Positions 38,925 through 47,659 of a DNA stretch of 64,000 bases are shown piece by piece (the first letter of the stretch is position 1; each line of letters starts with the position of its first letter). The stretch comes from JANLVJ01 sp031363945 (GTDB lineage Bacteria > Bacteroidota > Bacteroidia > Sphingobacteriales > Sphingobacteriaceae), in contig JANLVJ010000055.1 of assembly GCA_031363945.1 (NCBI GenBank), positions 70,447 through 134,446 of the forward strand, in the 5' to 3' direction. The notes under the pieces are model-generated. The model was given only the letters and a program-made list of their open reading frames with translations. It was not told the DNA's origin and made no database searches. The translations under genes were made by a program, and so were the position numbers.

Positions 38925-39031
38925 AAACTTTTTGTAAAGAGTCGAATTTAAGAAATTTTACGATGATTTGTCGTCTTTTAGCCTTTTGGCTCGATTTAAG
39001 CGATTTTAACTAATTATTACCAGATTTCTTG

Positions 39032-39931
39032 CTAACTCCAGTCAAGGCCTTTTTTGAGCATAGAAAGCGTATATTCTTCTCTGCTACCTGCAATTGGTAA
39101 ACGATCAGGTCTCCAACTTGCCAGTGGTGGCAGGCTCATCAGAATAGATTCTATACGACCGTTTGTTTCAAGACCAAACCTGGTACCAGCATCATAAACA
39201 AGATTAAATTCTACATACCGACTTCTGCGGTGTAATTGCCAATCTTTTTCTTCAGGTGTAAACGGCAAGAAATTATTTTTTTCAACCAGAGGTATATATG
39301 TTTTTGTAAATGCATCGCCGATGTCTTTGACAAAGAGATAAATCGCATCAAGACTCGTTTCTGGAGAATCTTTTAACTGATCAAAAAAAATGCCCCCTAT
39401 ACCTCGTGTTTCATTTCGATGGCCAATGTAAAAATAATTGTCAGCCCATTTTTTGAAATCCGGATAAAACCGGGGATGATGCCGGTTACATACCTCTTTT
39501 AATTTGGCATGAAAAGCACGTGCATCCTGATCAACGACGTAATGAGGCGTTAAATCAATACCACCTCCAAACCATCGATGTTGCTCACCTACTTCAAAGT
39601 AACGCAGATTCATATGAACAATAGGAACATGTGGGTTTTGAGGATGAAGTACAAGGCTAATACCTGTTGCATAGAAATCATCCTGGTCAACCTGAAATGA
39701 TTGCTTGAGTTTATCAGGCAAAGGACCCGAAACTTCAGAGAAGTTAACACCGCCTTTTTCAAAGATTAACCCATCAAGAATTGTTCTCGAGCGCCCACCC
39801 CCACCTTCTTTGCGTTCCCAGATTTCTTCTTTAAATAATGACTTACCGTCAAGTTGCTGAAGTTCAGTAGAAATTGAATCTTGTAGGCTTTGAAAATACC
39901 TGGAAATAGAATTCTTATCTGGTGTCTTCAT
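39032..39931 (-). CDS. hemF: Oxygen-dependent coproporphyrinogen III oxidase
   Basis: HemF converts coproporphyrinogen III to protoporphyrinogen IX with O2 in haem synthesis. At 299 residues it is full length, with the family signatures HMNLRYFEVG, WFGGGIDLTPHY, RGIGGIFFDQL and SRYVEFNLVYDAGTRFGL. Its use implies at least some aerobic growth. It lies 2 bases downstream of the MFS transporter gene stop, so the two are cotranscribed and probably translationally coupled. Confidence 0.97.
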   Translation of the reverse strand: MKTPDKNSISRYFQSLQDSISTELQQLDGKSLFKEEIWERKEGGGGRSRTILDGLIFEKGGVNFSEVSGPLPDKLKQSFQVDQDDFYATGISLVLHPQNPHVPIVHMNLRYFEVGEQHRWFGGGIDLTPHYVVDQDARAFHAKLKEVCNRHHPRFYPDFKKWADNYFYIGHRNETRGIGGIFFDQLKDSPETSLDAIYLFVKDIGDAFTKTYIPLVEKNNFLPFTPEEKDWQLHRRSRYVEFNLVYDAGTRFGLETNGRIESILMSLPPLASWRPDRLPIAGSREEYTLSMLKKGLDWS

Positions 39932-39933
39932 TC

Positions 39934-41166
39934 CTAAACTTCCACATAATCCAGGTCTTTTCCAAACGATTCTTTTAAACCACTCAGTCCCAGAAATGCT
40001 AACACGATGGTTAGCATACCAATAGCTAATGCTGCTTGTTGAAATGGTAACCAGGTTTTCAATAATTGAAATCCTGCTGTTAAGGGTATAACTGAACCTC
40101 TTATGACATTAGGTACACTGGTGGTAACTGTTCCCCGAAGATTAGTACCAAACTGCTCAGCTGCCAGGGTAACAAAAATCACCCAGAATCCAGTAGAAAC
40201 ACCCATCGCAAAGCAGATCCAGTAGTAAACTTCGAGGGTTTGATTGAACGCATTTACGTATAGAATGAAACCTAGGAGCGTAAAAATAAGAAACAGGGCG
40301 ACAACCTTTTTCCTGCTTTTCATAAACTGGCTTAATAAACCGGTCAGTATATCGCCAACAGTAATTCCCATATACGTCCACAGAATACCTTTTCCAGCTG
40401 AAACTAAACCCTGAATGTGCAGAACCTTTCCAAATTCAGGACCAAGTGTTATTAAAATTCCTACCATAAACCATAAAGGAAGAGCAATGCTACAGCAACA
40501 GAGGTATTTTTTAACCCGCTCTTTTGAGCTAAATAACAAACCCAGATTTCCCTTACTGATTTTTTCATTACTGAGGTTTTTATACATTCCTGATTCTGCA
40601 ACACCAATACGCATGATCAATAAAAAAATACCCAGACCGCCACCCACAAAAAATGAAATCTGCCAGTTAAAATGCCCTGCTATCAGTGAAGCTGCAACAG
40701 CTCCCAGTAAACCGACACCTGCAACGAGCATGGTACCGTATCCCCTGTTTTCTTTTGACATAGTTTCACTAACCAGGGTAATACCTGCTCCAAGTTCACC
40801 CGCAAGTCCAAAACCTGCAATAAACCTTAGTACGCCAAAGCTGTAGATGTCATGTACAAGCCCGTTTAAAATATTGGCTACAGAATATAATAGAATAGAT
40901 CCAAACAAAACTGTTAGCCGGCCTTTTTTATCTGCAATGATGCCCCAGACAAATCCACCTATAAGCATGCCTCCCATCTGAATATTCAGCAGTAGTAAAC
41001 CCAGGCTTGTAAGCTCCGAAGGATTCGTGATACCGATACCCTGAAGACTTTTAATTCGGATTATTGAAAATAGTACCAGATCGTAGATGTCTACAAAATA
41101 ACCAAGTGCGGCTACCAGGACGATAAAAAATACAGCTGGGGTTAAGCGTCCTGAAGTAGATTTCAT
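39934..41166 (-). CDS. MFS transporter, 12-helix
   Basis: This 410-residue permease has about 12 hydrophobic segments. The loop 2-3 MFS signature is present as GIIADKKGRLTVL, and RFIAGFGLAGELGAG resembles the sugar/aromatic-acid:H+ symporter groups. The substrate is unknown. It is immediately upstream of hemF (2-base gap), an arrangement that would co-express import or export with porphyrin synthesis; a link to tetrapyrrole or a precursor is conjecture. Confidence 0.85.
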   Translation of the reverse strand: MKSTSGRLTPAVFFIVLVAALGYFVDIYDLVLFSIIRIKSLQGIGITNPSELTSLGLLLLNIQMGGMLIGGFVWGIIADKKGRLTVLFGSILLYSVANILNGLVHDIYSFGVLRFIAGFGLAGELGAGITLVSETMSKENRGYGTMLVAGVGLLGAVAASLIAGHFNWQISFFVGGGLGIFLLIMRIGVAESGMYKNLSNEKISKGNLGLLFSSKERVKKYLCCCSIALPLWFMVGILITLGPEFGKVLHIQGLVSAGKGILWTYMGITVGDILTGLLSQFMKSRKKVVALFLIFTLLGFILYVNAFNQTLEVYYWICFAMGVSTGFWVIFVTLAAEQFGTNLRGTVTTSVPNVIRGSVIPLTAGFQLLKTWLPFQQAALAIGMLTIVLAFLGLSGLKESFGKDLDYVEV

Positions 41167-41211
41167 TTTTTTTAACTGTGAATCTATTGATTAATTAGCT
41201 TATTATAGCAC

Positions 41212-41706
41212 ATGCGTTTGTCGGCAAAAAGCCTGAAGTGGCTCATGCGTTTTTATCCACCTTTACTAATAAACCGAATATGGGTTATTACAATAAGTGA
41301 TGATTTTACGCATGCAAGGGTGAAAATAGCAAAGAGTTTCTTAAACTCAAATTTCAACAGATCAATTTTTGGAGGTACTATTTATTCTGCCGGCGATCCG
41401 TTTTTTGCCTTGCTGGTTTGGGGTATCTTCAATAAAAAAAATTATAAGGTGAAGGTCTGGCTAAAAAGCGCCACCATTAAATTTCTAAAACCTGCACATA
41501 CTGACCTCTTTGTTGAATTTAGAATTACTCCTGACGAGGTTAATAAGGCTGAAAAAGATCTACTGGAATATGGAAAATATATTCAGTCTTTTTCCATTGA
41601 TGTAAAGGATGTGAATGGAATAGTATGCGCTCAAATGAATACAGAAGTTTACGCAAGAAATATCGGGGTAAATTATGAATATAAAGAGGCAGATACTCGC
41701 CGGTGA
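41212..41706 (+). CDS. DUF4442 hotdog-fold protein
   Basis: This 164-residue protein matches DUF4442, a thioesterase-like hotdog family. It has the N-terminal FYPPLLINRIWV segment, the central helix GGTIYSAGDPFFALLVWG, and the ending KDVNGIVCAQMNTEVYAR strand pair. The catalytic residue is not certain. It is divergent from the MFS/hemF pair (45 bases between starts). Its last 32 bases overlap the next gene in another frame, so the two are coupled. Confidence 0.88.
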   Translation: MRLSAKSLKWLMRFYPPLLINRIWVITISDDFTHARVKIAKSFLNSNFNRSIFGGTIYSAGDPFFALLVWGIFNKKNYKVKVWLKSATIKFLKPAHTDLFVEFRITPDEVNKAEKDLLEYGKYIQSFSIDVKDVNGIVCAQMNTEVYARNIGVNYEYKEADTRR

Positions 41707-42298
41707 AAACGTTATACTTGATTTCAAAAAAACCATCACCAGCTTTGAGAAGATTTCAAAGACCCTGGTTGCCTTTTCAAATAATAAAGGTGGTCGCTTA
41801 TTGATCGGGGTTGAAGATGATGGAAAAATTAAAGGGGTCAAGTCTGAGGAGGAAGAAAGATATATGATTACCCGGGCTGCCCATTTCTTTTGCAGACCGC
41901 AGATTGAACCCATTTTTACAGATGTGACTGTAGATGATAAAACCGTTGTTGTGGTTGATATTTCTGAAAGTGATACCAAACCACATTATGCACTTGGTGA
42001 AGATAATAAATGGTGGGTGTACGTAAGAATTAAGGATAAAAGTGTTCTAGCAAGCCCTATTATCGTTGAAGTTCTTAAAAAAGAAACCAAAGGCGAAAAT
42101 GTGGTTCTCCAGTATACGCCTAAAGAACAAGCTTTACTGGCATTTCTTGATAAAAACGAATCAATAAGCCTTGAAGCATATGCAAAATTGATCAGGGTAC
42201 CACGTAAACTGGCTTCACGGATACTGGTTAATATGATTCTGATGGGAATAATTAAGGCACATACCACAGAAAAGAGCGAAATTTACCGGGCAGTTTAA
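41675..42298 (+). CDS. AlbA_2 (Schlafen-type) domain protein
   Basis: A 207-residue protein. Residues about 10-125 form an AlbA_2 domain: LDFKKTITSFEKISKTLVAF, SNNKGGRLLIGVEDDGKIKG, and a KPHYALGEDNKWWVYVR strand ending. The last 70 residues look like a winged helix (EQALLAFLDKNESISLEAYA). The domain is often called ATP-binding in databases but is related to the Schlafen core and may bind nucleic acid. The start overlaps the DUF4442 gene by 32 bases. The MATE gene follows 8 bases after its stop. Confidence 0.88.
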   Translation: MNIKRQILAGENVILDFKKTITSFEKISKTLVAFSNNKGGRLLIGVEDDGKIKGVKSEEEERYMITRAAHFFCRPQIEPIFTDVTVDDKTVVVVDISESDTKPHYALGEDNKWWVYVRIKDKSVLASPIIVEVLKKETKGENVVLQYTPKEQALLAFLDKNESISLEAYAKLIRVPRKLASRILVNMILMGIIKAHTTEKSEIYRAV

Positions 42299-42306
42299 CC
42301 TATTAC

Positions 42307-43641
42307 ATGCTCAAAAAGTACCGCAGTCATTATCGTTCAAATATTAAATTAGCTTACCCAGTAGTTATTTCTCAGCTTGGACATACCCTTGTAGCTCTTT
42401 CTGACAGTCTTATTGTGGGTCATAAGAGTAGTGTTGCCCTTGCAGCAGTTTCTCTGGGAAATGCAGTTTTTACCGTAATCATGATGATTGGCATTGGAAT
42501 ATCATTTGGGCTAACACCTTTGATTGCCCAGGAAAACGGAAGAAACAACTTGGATAAAACAGGAAAACTACTTAAAAACAGTCTGTTTATTAATATGCTT
42601 ACAAGCCTGTTTCTCTGTGCCCTGACCCTTACAGCAAGTCATTTTTTAGGTTACCTGGGTGAGCCGGCGGAAGTAGTTTTGCTGGCACAGCCGTTTATGA
42701 ATTTACTGGGTATTTCTGTGATACCACTGATGCTGTTTTTAACATTCAAGCAATTTGCCGAAGGTCTTGGTTTTACCAAACAAGCAATGCGAATCAGTAT
42801 AATCGGAAATGTGCTGAATATTTTTTTGGGTATTACACTCGTATTCGGACTATTTGGTTTCAGGTCATTTGGTGTGATTGGCGTAGGTATCAGTACTCTG
42901 ACCGATAGAACGTTAATGGGCCTGACTATGGCGATATATGTACTTTGTGCCAGAAGATTCAAAAATTACCTGGTGAAATTCAGGGCCGCCAGACTCTCTT
43001 TCGAACGTATTAGAAATATTCTCAGAATTGGTGTTCCAGTTGCCATGCAGTATCTTTTTGAAGTAAGTGCATTTACCGGAGCTGCCATTATGGTAGGATG
43101 GATGGGAACTAACCAGCTGGCAGCACACCAAATCGCATTAAGTCTGGCCGCAATCACCTATATGATGGCTAGTGGCCTTTCTGCTGCTGCCACGATTCAA
43201 ACAGGACATTCTTTTGGCAAGGGTGATTTTCTTCACCTACGTGAGTTTGCTATCTCAAGCTATCATCTGGTATTTATTTTTATGGGCCTGACCGGTTTAT
43301 TTTTCATAAGCCTGAATCATGTTTTGCCACTTTTATACCTGCATGATCTGAATGTTATTCGTATTGCCTCTCCATTACTGGTCATAGCAGGGTTATTCCA
43401 GCTTTTTGATGGTTTTCAGGTGGTAGGGCTTGGTATTTTAAGAGGTATGTCTGATGTAAAAGTGCCAACACTGATTACCTTCATAGCATACTGGGTAATT
43501 GGCCTTCCAATAGGTTACGTATTGGGTTTTAATTTTCATTTGGGTCCGAATGGAATTTGGATAGGTTTGTTACTTGGTCTTGCCTTCGCAGCAATTTTGC
43601 TTTTTAAACGTTTTCAATGGAAAAGTCGTCAACATTTGTAA
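42307..43641 (+). CDS. MATE-family multidrug efflux transporter
   Basis: This 444-residue permease has 12 predicted helices in two homologous halves. Signatures include SQLGHTLVALSDSLIVGHKS at the first helix pair and GVPVAMQYLFEVSAFTGAAI in the second half. NorM-like members export cationic drugs using Na+ or H+ gradients. It is the third gene in the DUF4442-AlbA_2-MATE run, with only 8 bases separating it from the previous stop. Confidence 0.94.
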   Translation: MLKKYRSHYRSNIKLAYPVVISQLGHTLVALSDSLIVGHKSSVALAAVSLGNAVFTVIMMIGIGISFGLTPLIAQENGRNNLDKTGKLLKNSLFINMLTSLFLCALTLTASHFLGYLGEPAEVVLLAQPFMNLLGISVIPLMLFLTFKQFAEGLGFTKQAMRISIIGNVLNIFLGITLVFGLFGFRSFGVIGVGISTLTDRTLMGLTMAIYVLCARRFKNYLVKFRAARLSFERIRNILRIGVPVAMQYLFEVSAFTGAAIMVGWMGTNQLAAHQIALSLAAITYMMASGLSAAATIQTGHSFGKGDFLHLREFAISSYHLVFIFMGLTGLFFISLNHVLPLLYLHDLNVIRIASPLLVIAGLFQLFDGFQVVGLGILRGMSDVKVPTLITFIAYWVIGLPIGYVLGFNFHLGPNGIWIGLLLGLAFAAILLFKRFQWKSRQHL

Positions 43642-43725
43642 TTTTGCAAAATCACAACTTTTAAGCTTAATTTTATACCAAATGGTACAGAAATTGAGAA
43701 ACCAGATCTTGTTTACAACCCTCTC

Positions 43726-44412
43726 ATGAAAATAATCCTATTAACCTCTTATTTTTTTACTGTTTCTACGGGTCTGGTATTAGCCCAGATACCCCTACAA
43801 AACCCGGTGAACGAACAGCGGCAAATTGGGGGTTCTAGCCCCATTTCTAACCCAAACACACTAGGTAACACCGAGCAAGGAAACAATAAACCAAAAACAG
43901 GAATAAAATCTACAGTTGGGGCCGAAAATAATAATCGTAGTAATGCTGGCGCTAACAATGGGTCTGCTATTCCACTGACAACGGCAATTGAACGCTCAAA
44001 AGAATATACGAATGCATTAAAACAAGTGCTAAATCTGAGTGACGACCAGAGTCATAAAATGATAGAAATAAATACGGCACTGATTCAGCAGATTGATAAA
44101 CTCAGTAAGTCATCGAAAAATACCGCTGAGTTTCAACTAGGACTTCAGGAAGCAGACCATAGCCGGGTTGATGGATACAGTAAAATTTTAACGCCAAAGC
44201 AGTTTAAGGTATATACAGATACGCCTCAGTTGAGTGGTTTAACAAGTGCTGCCATTGTTAAAGCAGATATGGTTAAACCAGAAGCTCTAACAGAATCTGC
44301 TTCTAAAATTCAGTCAGCTCCGGGTAATCCTAAAAACCAGGCATCTCCTGCTACTAAAAATCAAAGTTCACCTGCTGGTAAGAATCAGGTTGCCCCTACC
44401 CAGGTGAAATAG
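43726..44412 (+). CDS. Exported low-complexity protein with Spy/CpxP-like helical core
   Basis: A 228-residue protein. The signal peptide ends LVLAQ (about residue 20). An Asn/Gly-rich disordered stretch is followed by a helical core (residues about 85-170): VLNLSDDQSHKMIEINTALI and, later, ILTPKQFKVY. These two LxxxQ-type motifs recall the LTxxQ pair of Spy/CpxP chaperone-like proteins. The tail has three imperfect KNQ-SP repeats. A role in the envelope is likely; function is otherwise unknown. Confidence 0.6.
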   Translation: MKIILLTSYFFTVSTGLVLAQIPLQNPVNEQRQIGGSSPISNPNTLGNTEQGNNKPKTGIKSTVGAENNNRSNAGANNGSAIPLTTAIERSKEYTNALKQVLNLSDDQSHKMIEINTALIQQIDKLSKSSKNTAEFQLGLQEADHSRVDGYSKILTPKQFKVYTDTPQLSGLTSAAIVKADMVKPEALTESASKIQSAPGNPKNQASPATKNQSSPAGKNQVAPTQVK

Positions 44413-44446
44413 TTCTTTTACCCTTTTCCAATCCTTAATCTATTTT

Positions 44447-45049
44447 CTATTTTGCCTTACTTACATAGGGGTTATTCCTGATACTAAACCTTAGCGGTGC
44501 AGTATGCCAGGGACCATCAAAATTCATCCCGACCCTTGGACTTTCCAGAATCTCCTCATCCTTGGGTTTGCTCTCATCAAGCTCTTCAAGCCAGATTGTA
44601 TTACCAAAGAGTGAAAGTGCATTATGCTCTTTTTTAATTCCCAGAGCTGTGGCCAATGAACCTGGTCCGGCAGTTAGTGCTGGTGTAAGCGTTGAAAAAT
44701 TTCTTCTTTTAAGCATGAATGACAAACCCGTAACTGGCTCTAACCCTCTGATAAGAACTGCATGGGGATGATCCTGGTCACCTGTCACAAGGTTAAATAA
44801 ATAGTGTATTCCGTAACAGAGATAAACATAGGAAAAGCCTCCATTTTCAAATAGAATACGTGTGCGAGGGGTATTCCTGTTTTTATAAGCATGACTTCCT
44901 CTGTCAATAGCCCCACAGTAGGCCTCTGTTTCTACGATTTTACCACCGGTAATTATGCCATTAATATTGGTAAAAAGGTACATCCCCAAGACGAGTTTGC
45001 TAAGGCTAACAACATCATTACTGACATAAAATTCAGGTGGTACTTTCAT
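44447..45049 (-). CDS. DNA-3-methyladenine (alkyladenine) glycosylase, AAG/MPG type
   Basis: This base-excision enzyme removes alkylated purines from DNA. Motifs are GKIVETEAYCGAIDRGSHAY (containing the catalytic Glu), FENGGFSYVYLCYGIHYLFN and AVLIRGLEP, then TAGPGSLATALGI. At 200 residues it is the usual bacterial size. It is expressed with the upstream fRMsr gene, whose stop is 64 bases away, making a small damage-repair pair. Confidence 0.94.
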   Translation of the reverse strand: MKVPPEFYVSNDVVSLSKLVLGMYLFTNINGIITGGKIVETEAYCGAIDRGSHAYKNRNTPRTRILFENGGFSYVYLCYGIHYLFNLVTGDQDHPHAVLIRGLEPVTGLSFMLKRRNFSTLTPALTAGPGSLATALGIKKEHNALSLFGNTIWLEELDESKPKDEEILESPRVGMNFDGPWHTAPLRFSIRNNPYVSKAK

Positions 45050-45113
45050 TTGCGTAGTCTCATGTTGATTATCAGGCCAGGAAAAACTTCCAGAAACATT
45101 CAGGAAGCTTAGA

Positions 45114-45608
45114 TCACTTAAGCAGAGTGGTCCCTACTGGCTGAATAAAAAACAGCATTTTAATTAACCAATCAAGATCGATCTTTGTAAAATCAGCCAG
45201 GATGGCCGAATCAACATCCAGGACTGCCCAAACAGAACCGCCAAAGAAGAGAGGAATGACAATTTCTGACCGAGATGATGAGCTGCAGGCGATATGCCCG
45301 GGATATGAATCAACATCATCAACAATTATTGCTTTTTCCGATTTCCAGGAAGTGCCACACACACCCCTGCCAAAATCAATTCTTGTACAGGCAACAGGGC
45401 CTTGAAAAGGGCCAAGAATAAGTTGTTTATCATTAACAAGATAGAATCCGACCCAGAGGAAATTAAAGGCTTCTTTAATCGCAGCACAAAAGTTAGCCAT
45501 GTTTGCAATCATATCTGGCTCTGCTTCAAGTAATGCCTGTATCTGCGGATAAAGTGATTTATAAATTTCTTCTCTTGTTTCTCCGTTTATTTTAAGGTCT
45601 TCTGCCAT
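45114..45608 (-). CDS. msrC: Free methionine-(R)-sulfoxide reductase (GAF-domain fRMsr)
   Basis: This 164-residue single GAF-domain enzyme reduces free methionine-(R)-sulfoxide using thioredoxin. All three diagnostic cysteines are visible: Cys74 (VACTRI), Cys84 (RGVCGTSW) and Cys108 (GHIACSS), with the surrounding WVGFY and VLDVDS strands. Their presence separates it from ordinary signalling GAF domains. It lies upstream of the alkyladenine glycosylase on the same strand. Confidence 0.93.
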   Translation of the reverse strand: MAEDLKINGETREEIYKSLYPQIQALLEAEPDMIANMANFCAAIKEAFNFLWVGFYLVNDKQLILGPFQGPVACTRIDFGRGVCGTSWKSEKAIIVDDVDSYPGHIACSSSSRSEIVIPLFFGGSVWAVLDVDSAILADFTKIDLDWLIKMLFFIQPVGTTLLK

Positions 45609-45910
45609 ATTGAAGTATTTGTCAAAATTAGCAATTAGAACTCAACACTATTTAACCGCTTTCACTTGTTTTGTGTTGAACCATTTTCCAACTGTGGTGA
45701 TAGTATTACCCAATTAAACCCAAAATCAAAATTGTTTTATTTTCTCAGCATTTAATTTAAGGTCTTAAAATCAAGCTTTCCTGCCCGTCTGATTAGAAAA
45801 ATGGCTTTTTATAGTCTGACTGTCATACCTGCTAATTTGGAAATATTTTACGGTACATTACTTGTTCAACTATTAGTGAAACAGTAAAACCAAACAAAAA
45901 AAGATCAATT
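45609..45910. other. Divergent intergenic gap, no recognisable gene
   Basis: The gap lies between the fRMsr gene start and the Thr/Pro-rich protein start. No ORF, RNA gene or consensus promoter was seen. Confidence 0.45.
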
Positions 45911-46405
45911 ATGAAAAAATTATTTTTTTTATTAGGAGCTTCACTTATCGTAGCCGGAATAAACTCCGTTCAGGCGCAAACTTCCACAATTCCTTCTAAT
46001 CAATCAACTACACCTTCATCTCCAAAACCAGCAACAACGAGTCCATTGCCACAAACAATGCCAGCTACCACTGTCCCAGGTGCTAATTATCCTTCAACAA
46101 CAGCACCTTCAACAACAGCACCTTTAACAGTTGCACCTTCACCAACTGCACCCATCAATAGTCCTGCTACAGGTTCAGGTTCTACAAATGATTTGAATGG
46201 TAACGGTACAGTAAATGGTAATCAATCTGGAAATTCTAACAATACTTTGGGTATTGATCCAGCAAAAACAGCAGGTACAGAGAAAACTAATACTCCAAAT
46301 AGCTGGGATAAACCAAAAAAGACTAAAAAATCTAAAACAACCACGACTAGCCCGGCCCCTACTGATCAGCTTACAAGCCCATCAAATTTACCTGCTACTA
46401 AGTAG
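45911..46405 (+). CDS. Exported Thr/Pro/Ser-rich repeat protein
   Basis: A 164-residue protein with a clean signal peptide ending NSVQAQ. The mature chain is disordered, with four tandem 5-residue repeats of the form PSTTA (about residues 61-80), encoded by a 15-base tandem repeat at 46091-46150. An Asn/Gly section and a Lys/Thr-rich tail follow. Such chains often act as spacers or targets for glycosylation at the cell surface; Bacteroidota O-glycosylate D-(S/T)-hydrophobic sites, but few such sites are visible here. No domain is recognised. A perfect terminator follows. Confidence 0.6.
   Translation: MKKLFFLLGASLIVAGINSVQAQTSTIPSNQSTTPSSPKPATTSPLPQTMPATTVPGANYPSTTAPSTTAPLTVAPSPTAPINSPATGSGSTNDLNGNGTVNGNQSGNSNNTLGIDPAKTAGTEKTNTPNSWDKPKKTKKSKTTTTSPAPTDQLTSPSNLPATK
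46091..46150 (+). repeat. Four tandem 15-bp repeats inside the Thr/Pro-rich gene
   Basis: The first two copies (unit CCTTCAACAACAGCA) are identical and the next two diverged. Length changes would stay in frame, so the repeat number may vary between strains. Confidence 0.85.
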
Positions 46406-46426
46406 ATAGACCCCTATGAATCATTC

Positions 46427-46458
46427 AAGGCTTTCCAAATTGGAAAGCCTTTTTTTTG
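46427..46458 (+). terminator. Strong terminator after the Thr/Pro-rich gene
   Basis: AAGGCTTTCC and GGAAAGCCTT form a 10-bp stem, followed by a run of T residues. Confidence 0.92.
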
Positions 46459-46515
46459 CTTATAATTTTTTTTGAATTAATTTTAAGCTCTTACTGGGAA
46501 TTTTTTAAGTGTGAT

Positions 46516-46561
46516 AAGGTCTTTGTTTAAGGTCTGTCAGCATTATTATCATTGAAGGTCT
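46516..46561 (+). repeat. Three AAGGTCT heptamers at 13- and 26-base spacing
   Basis: AAGGTCT occurs at 46516, 46529 and 46555. The last two are part of a longer imperfect 14-mer (AAGGTCTGTCAGCA and AAGGTCTATCAGTA). They lie 40-85 bases upstream of the 78-codon gene and may be binding sites. Confidence 0.4.
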
Positions 46562-46600
46562 ATCAGTAATTCTTTTACCTCGATTTTTTAAGTTTATTAT

Positions 46601-46837
46601 ATGCGTTTAGTTGCTCAGATTCCCCATCCTTCCTGCCGTATTAGTATTTTGAGTTGGAATGGAAAGTTTTTTTTAAAATTTGAAATGGGTCAGATGGAGC
46701 AAACCTTTAAAGCCAGCGAAAGCGATACAGGAGATCTTGAATCTTTCAAAGCTAAAATTACAACTCATTTTATAGACATTGTGCTTTCTTCTTTTCAGCA
46801 ACTTGATGAAGAATTTTCTTTGCTTCTTGAAAGTTGA
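46601..46837 (+). CDS. Small conserved Bacteroidota-type protein
   Basis: This 78-residue protein begins MRLVAQIPHPSCRISILSWN and has a clear strand-strand-helix composition (KFFLKFEMGQMEQTF, then HFIDIVLSSFQQL). From memory, similar short proteins with the IPHPSC opening occur in related Bacteroidota; I know no assigned function. It is a cytosolic single-domain protein by appearance. It lies convergent to the sigma-factor gene with 33 bases between the stops. Confidence 0.65.
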   Translation: MRLVAQIPHPSCRISILSWNGKFFLKFEMGQMEQTFKASESDTGDLESFKAKITTHFIDIVLSSFQQLDEEFSLLLES

Positions 46838-46870
46838 GCCTGAGCCTGTGCGTGTAAAATTATTCTTCCA

Positions 46871-47659
46871 TTATTCTATTCTATATTCTTTTATCTCGTC
46901 CAATAGTTCAACAGATTTGATAATTGGATTCCATTCTCTACCGCTAAATAGTAACTTAAACCATTTCTTATCCCGGTTATCATAATTAATATGAATAAAC
47001 AGCCAGATCCCGGTAAATATAAATGACATAGTCACTGCACTTTGTACTACCCATAATAAGGTGTTTTCTTTAGTAAACATGTCTGAAGTCGAGTAAAAGG
47101 TCGTAAAGACCGGAATCACCAGGAAAATTAATCGCACGTTCAACAGCGTTGAGGCCCTTAGTCTTGCAATTTTTGTGGCAACGATTGATATTGAGATATC
47201 CATTATTTCAGAGATTTCTTTATGGCTTCTGTCATCTAGGTATAGCAGCATGAGCGCTTTATCAAGCTGACTTAGCCCGGCAATAAACCTGTTTAGCTGC
47301 CCGAGCTTTATATCTGTTTCATCGTCATAGCTGCTCTCTGACAGATACAGCATATTGCTATCTTCAAGTGAATTTGAAATCTCTTTTCTGCGGCGGTCTT
47401 TACGGTAATATGATATCGATACATTTAAAGAAATACGATAAATCCAGGTAGAATATTTATATCTGTTATCATAGGTTAAAAAGGATATCCAGATCTGGGC
47501 AATTATTTCCTGAACCAGATCAAGGCGGTCATCTTCACTTTTGCAATACGCATTTGCAATTTTATAGATGATTCCCTTATGTGCTGCAATGACTGACAAA
47601 AACAGCTCTGTATTTTTTGACTCAATCATGATTTTGGGCATGAATCTGATGATCAACAA
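46871..47659 (-). CDS. ECF-type RNA polymerase sigma factor with C-terminal membrane module
   Basis: The first about 170 residues are an ECF sigma factor. Region 2 is visible as DRLDLVQEIIAQIWISF and YSTWIYRISLNVSISYYRK. Region 4 is visible as LSQLDKALMLLYLDDRSHKE and ISEIMDISISIVATKIARLR. Normal ECF proteins stop soon after this helix. Here the same frame runs another 90 residues with two hydrophobic helices (about residues 175-190 and 203-225) and a polar tail containing WFKLLFSGREWNPI, resembling the membrane part of an anti-sigma-like partner. It may be a natural fusion or the product of a deletion. Two internal Met codons (8, 12) are alternative starts. Confidence 0.8.
   Translation of the reverse strand: MLIIRFMPKIMIESKNTELFLSVIAAHKGIIYKIANAYCKSEDDRLDLVQEIIAQIWISFLTYDNRYKYSTWIYRISLNVSISYYRKDRRRKEISNSLEDSNMLYLSESSYDDETDIKLGQLNRFIAGLSQLDKALMLLYLDDRSHKEISEIMDISISIVATKIARLRASTLLNVRLIFLVIPVFTTFYSTSDMFTKENTLLWVVQSAVTMSFIFTGIWLFIHINYDNRDKKWFKLLFSGREWNPIIKSVELLDEIKEYRIE

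Noticed and set aside
46091..46150. CRISPR-like or regulatory repeat array
   Set aside because: The 15-base units are contiguous with no spacers and simply encode PSTTA-type residues in frame.
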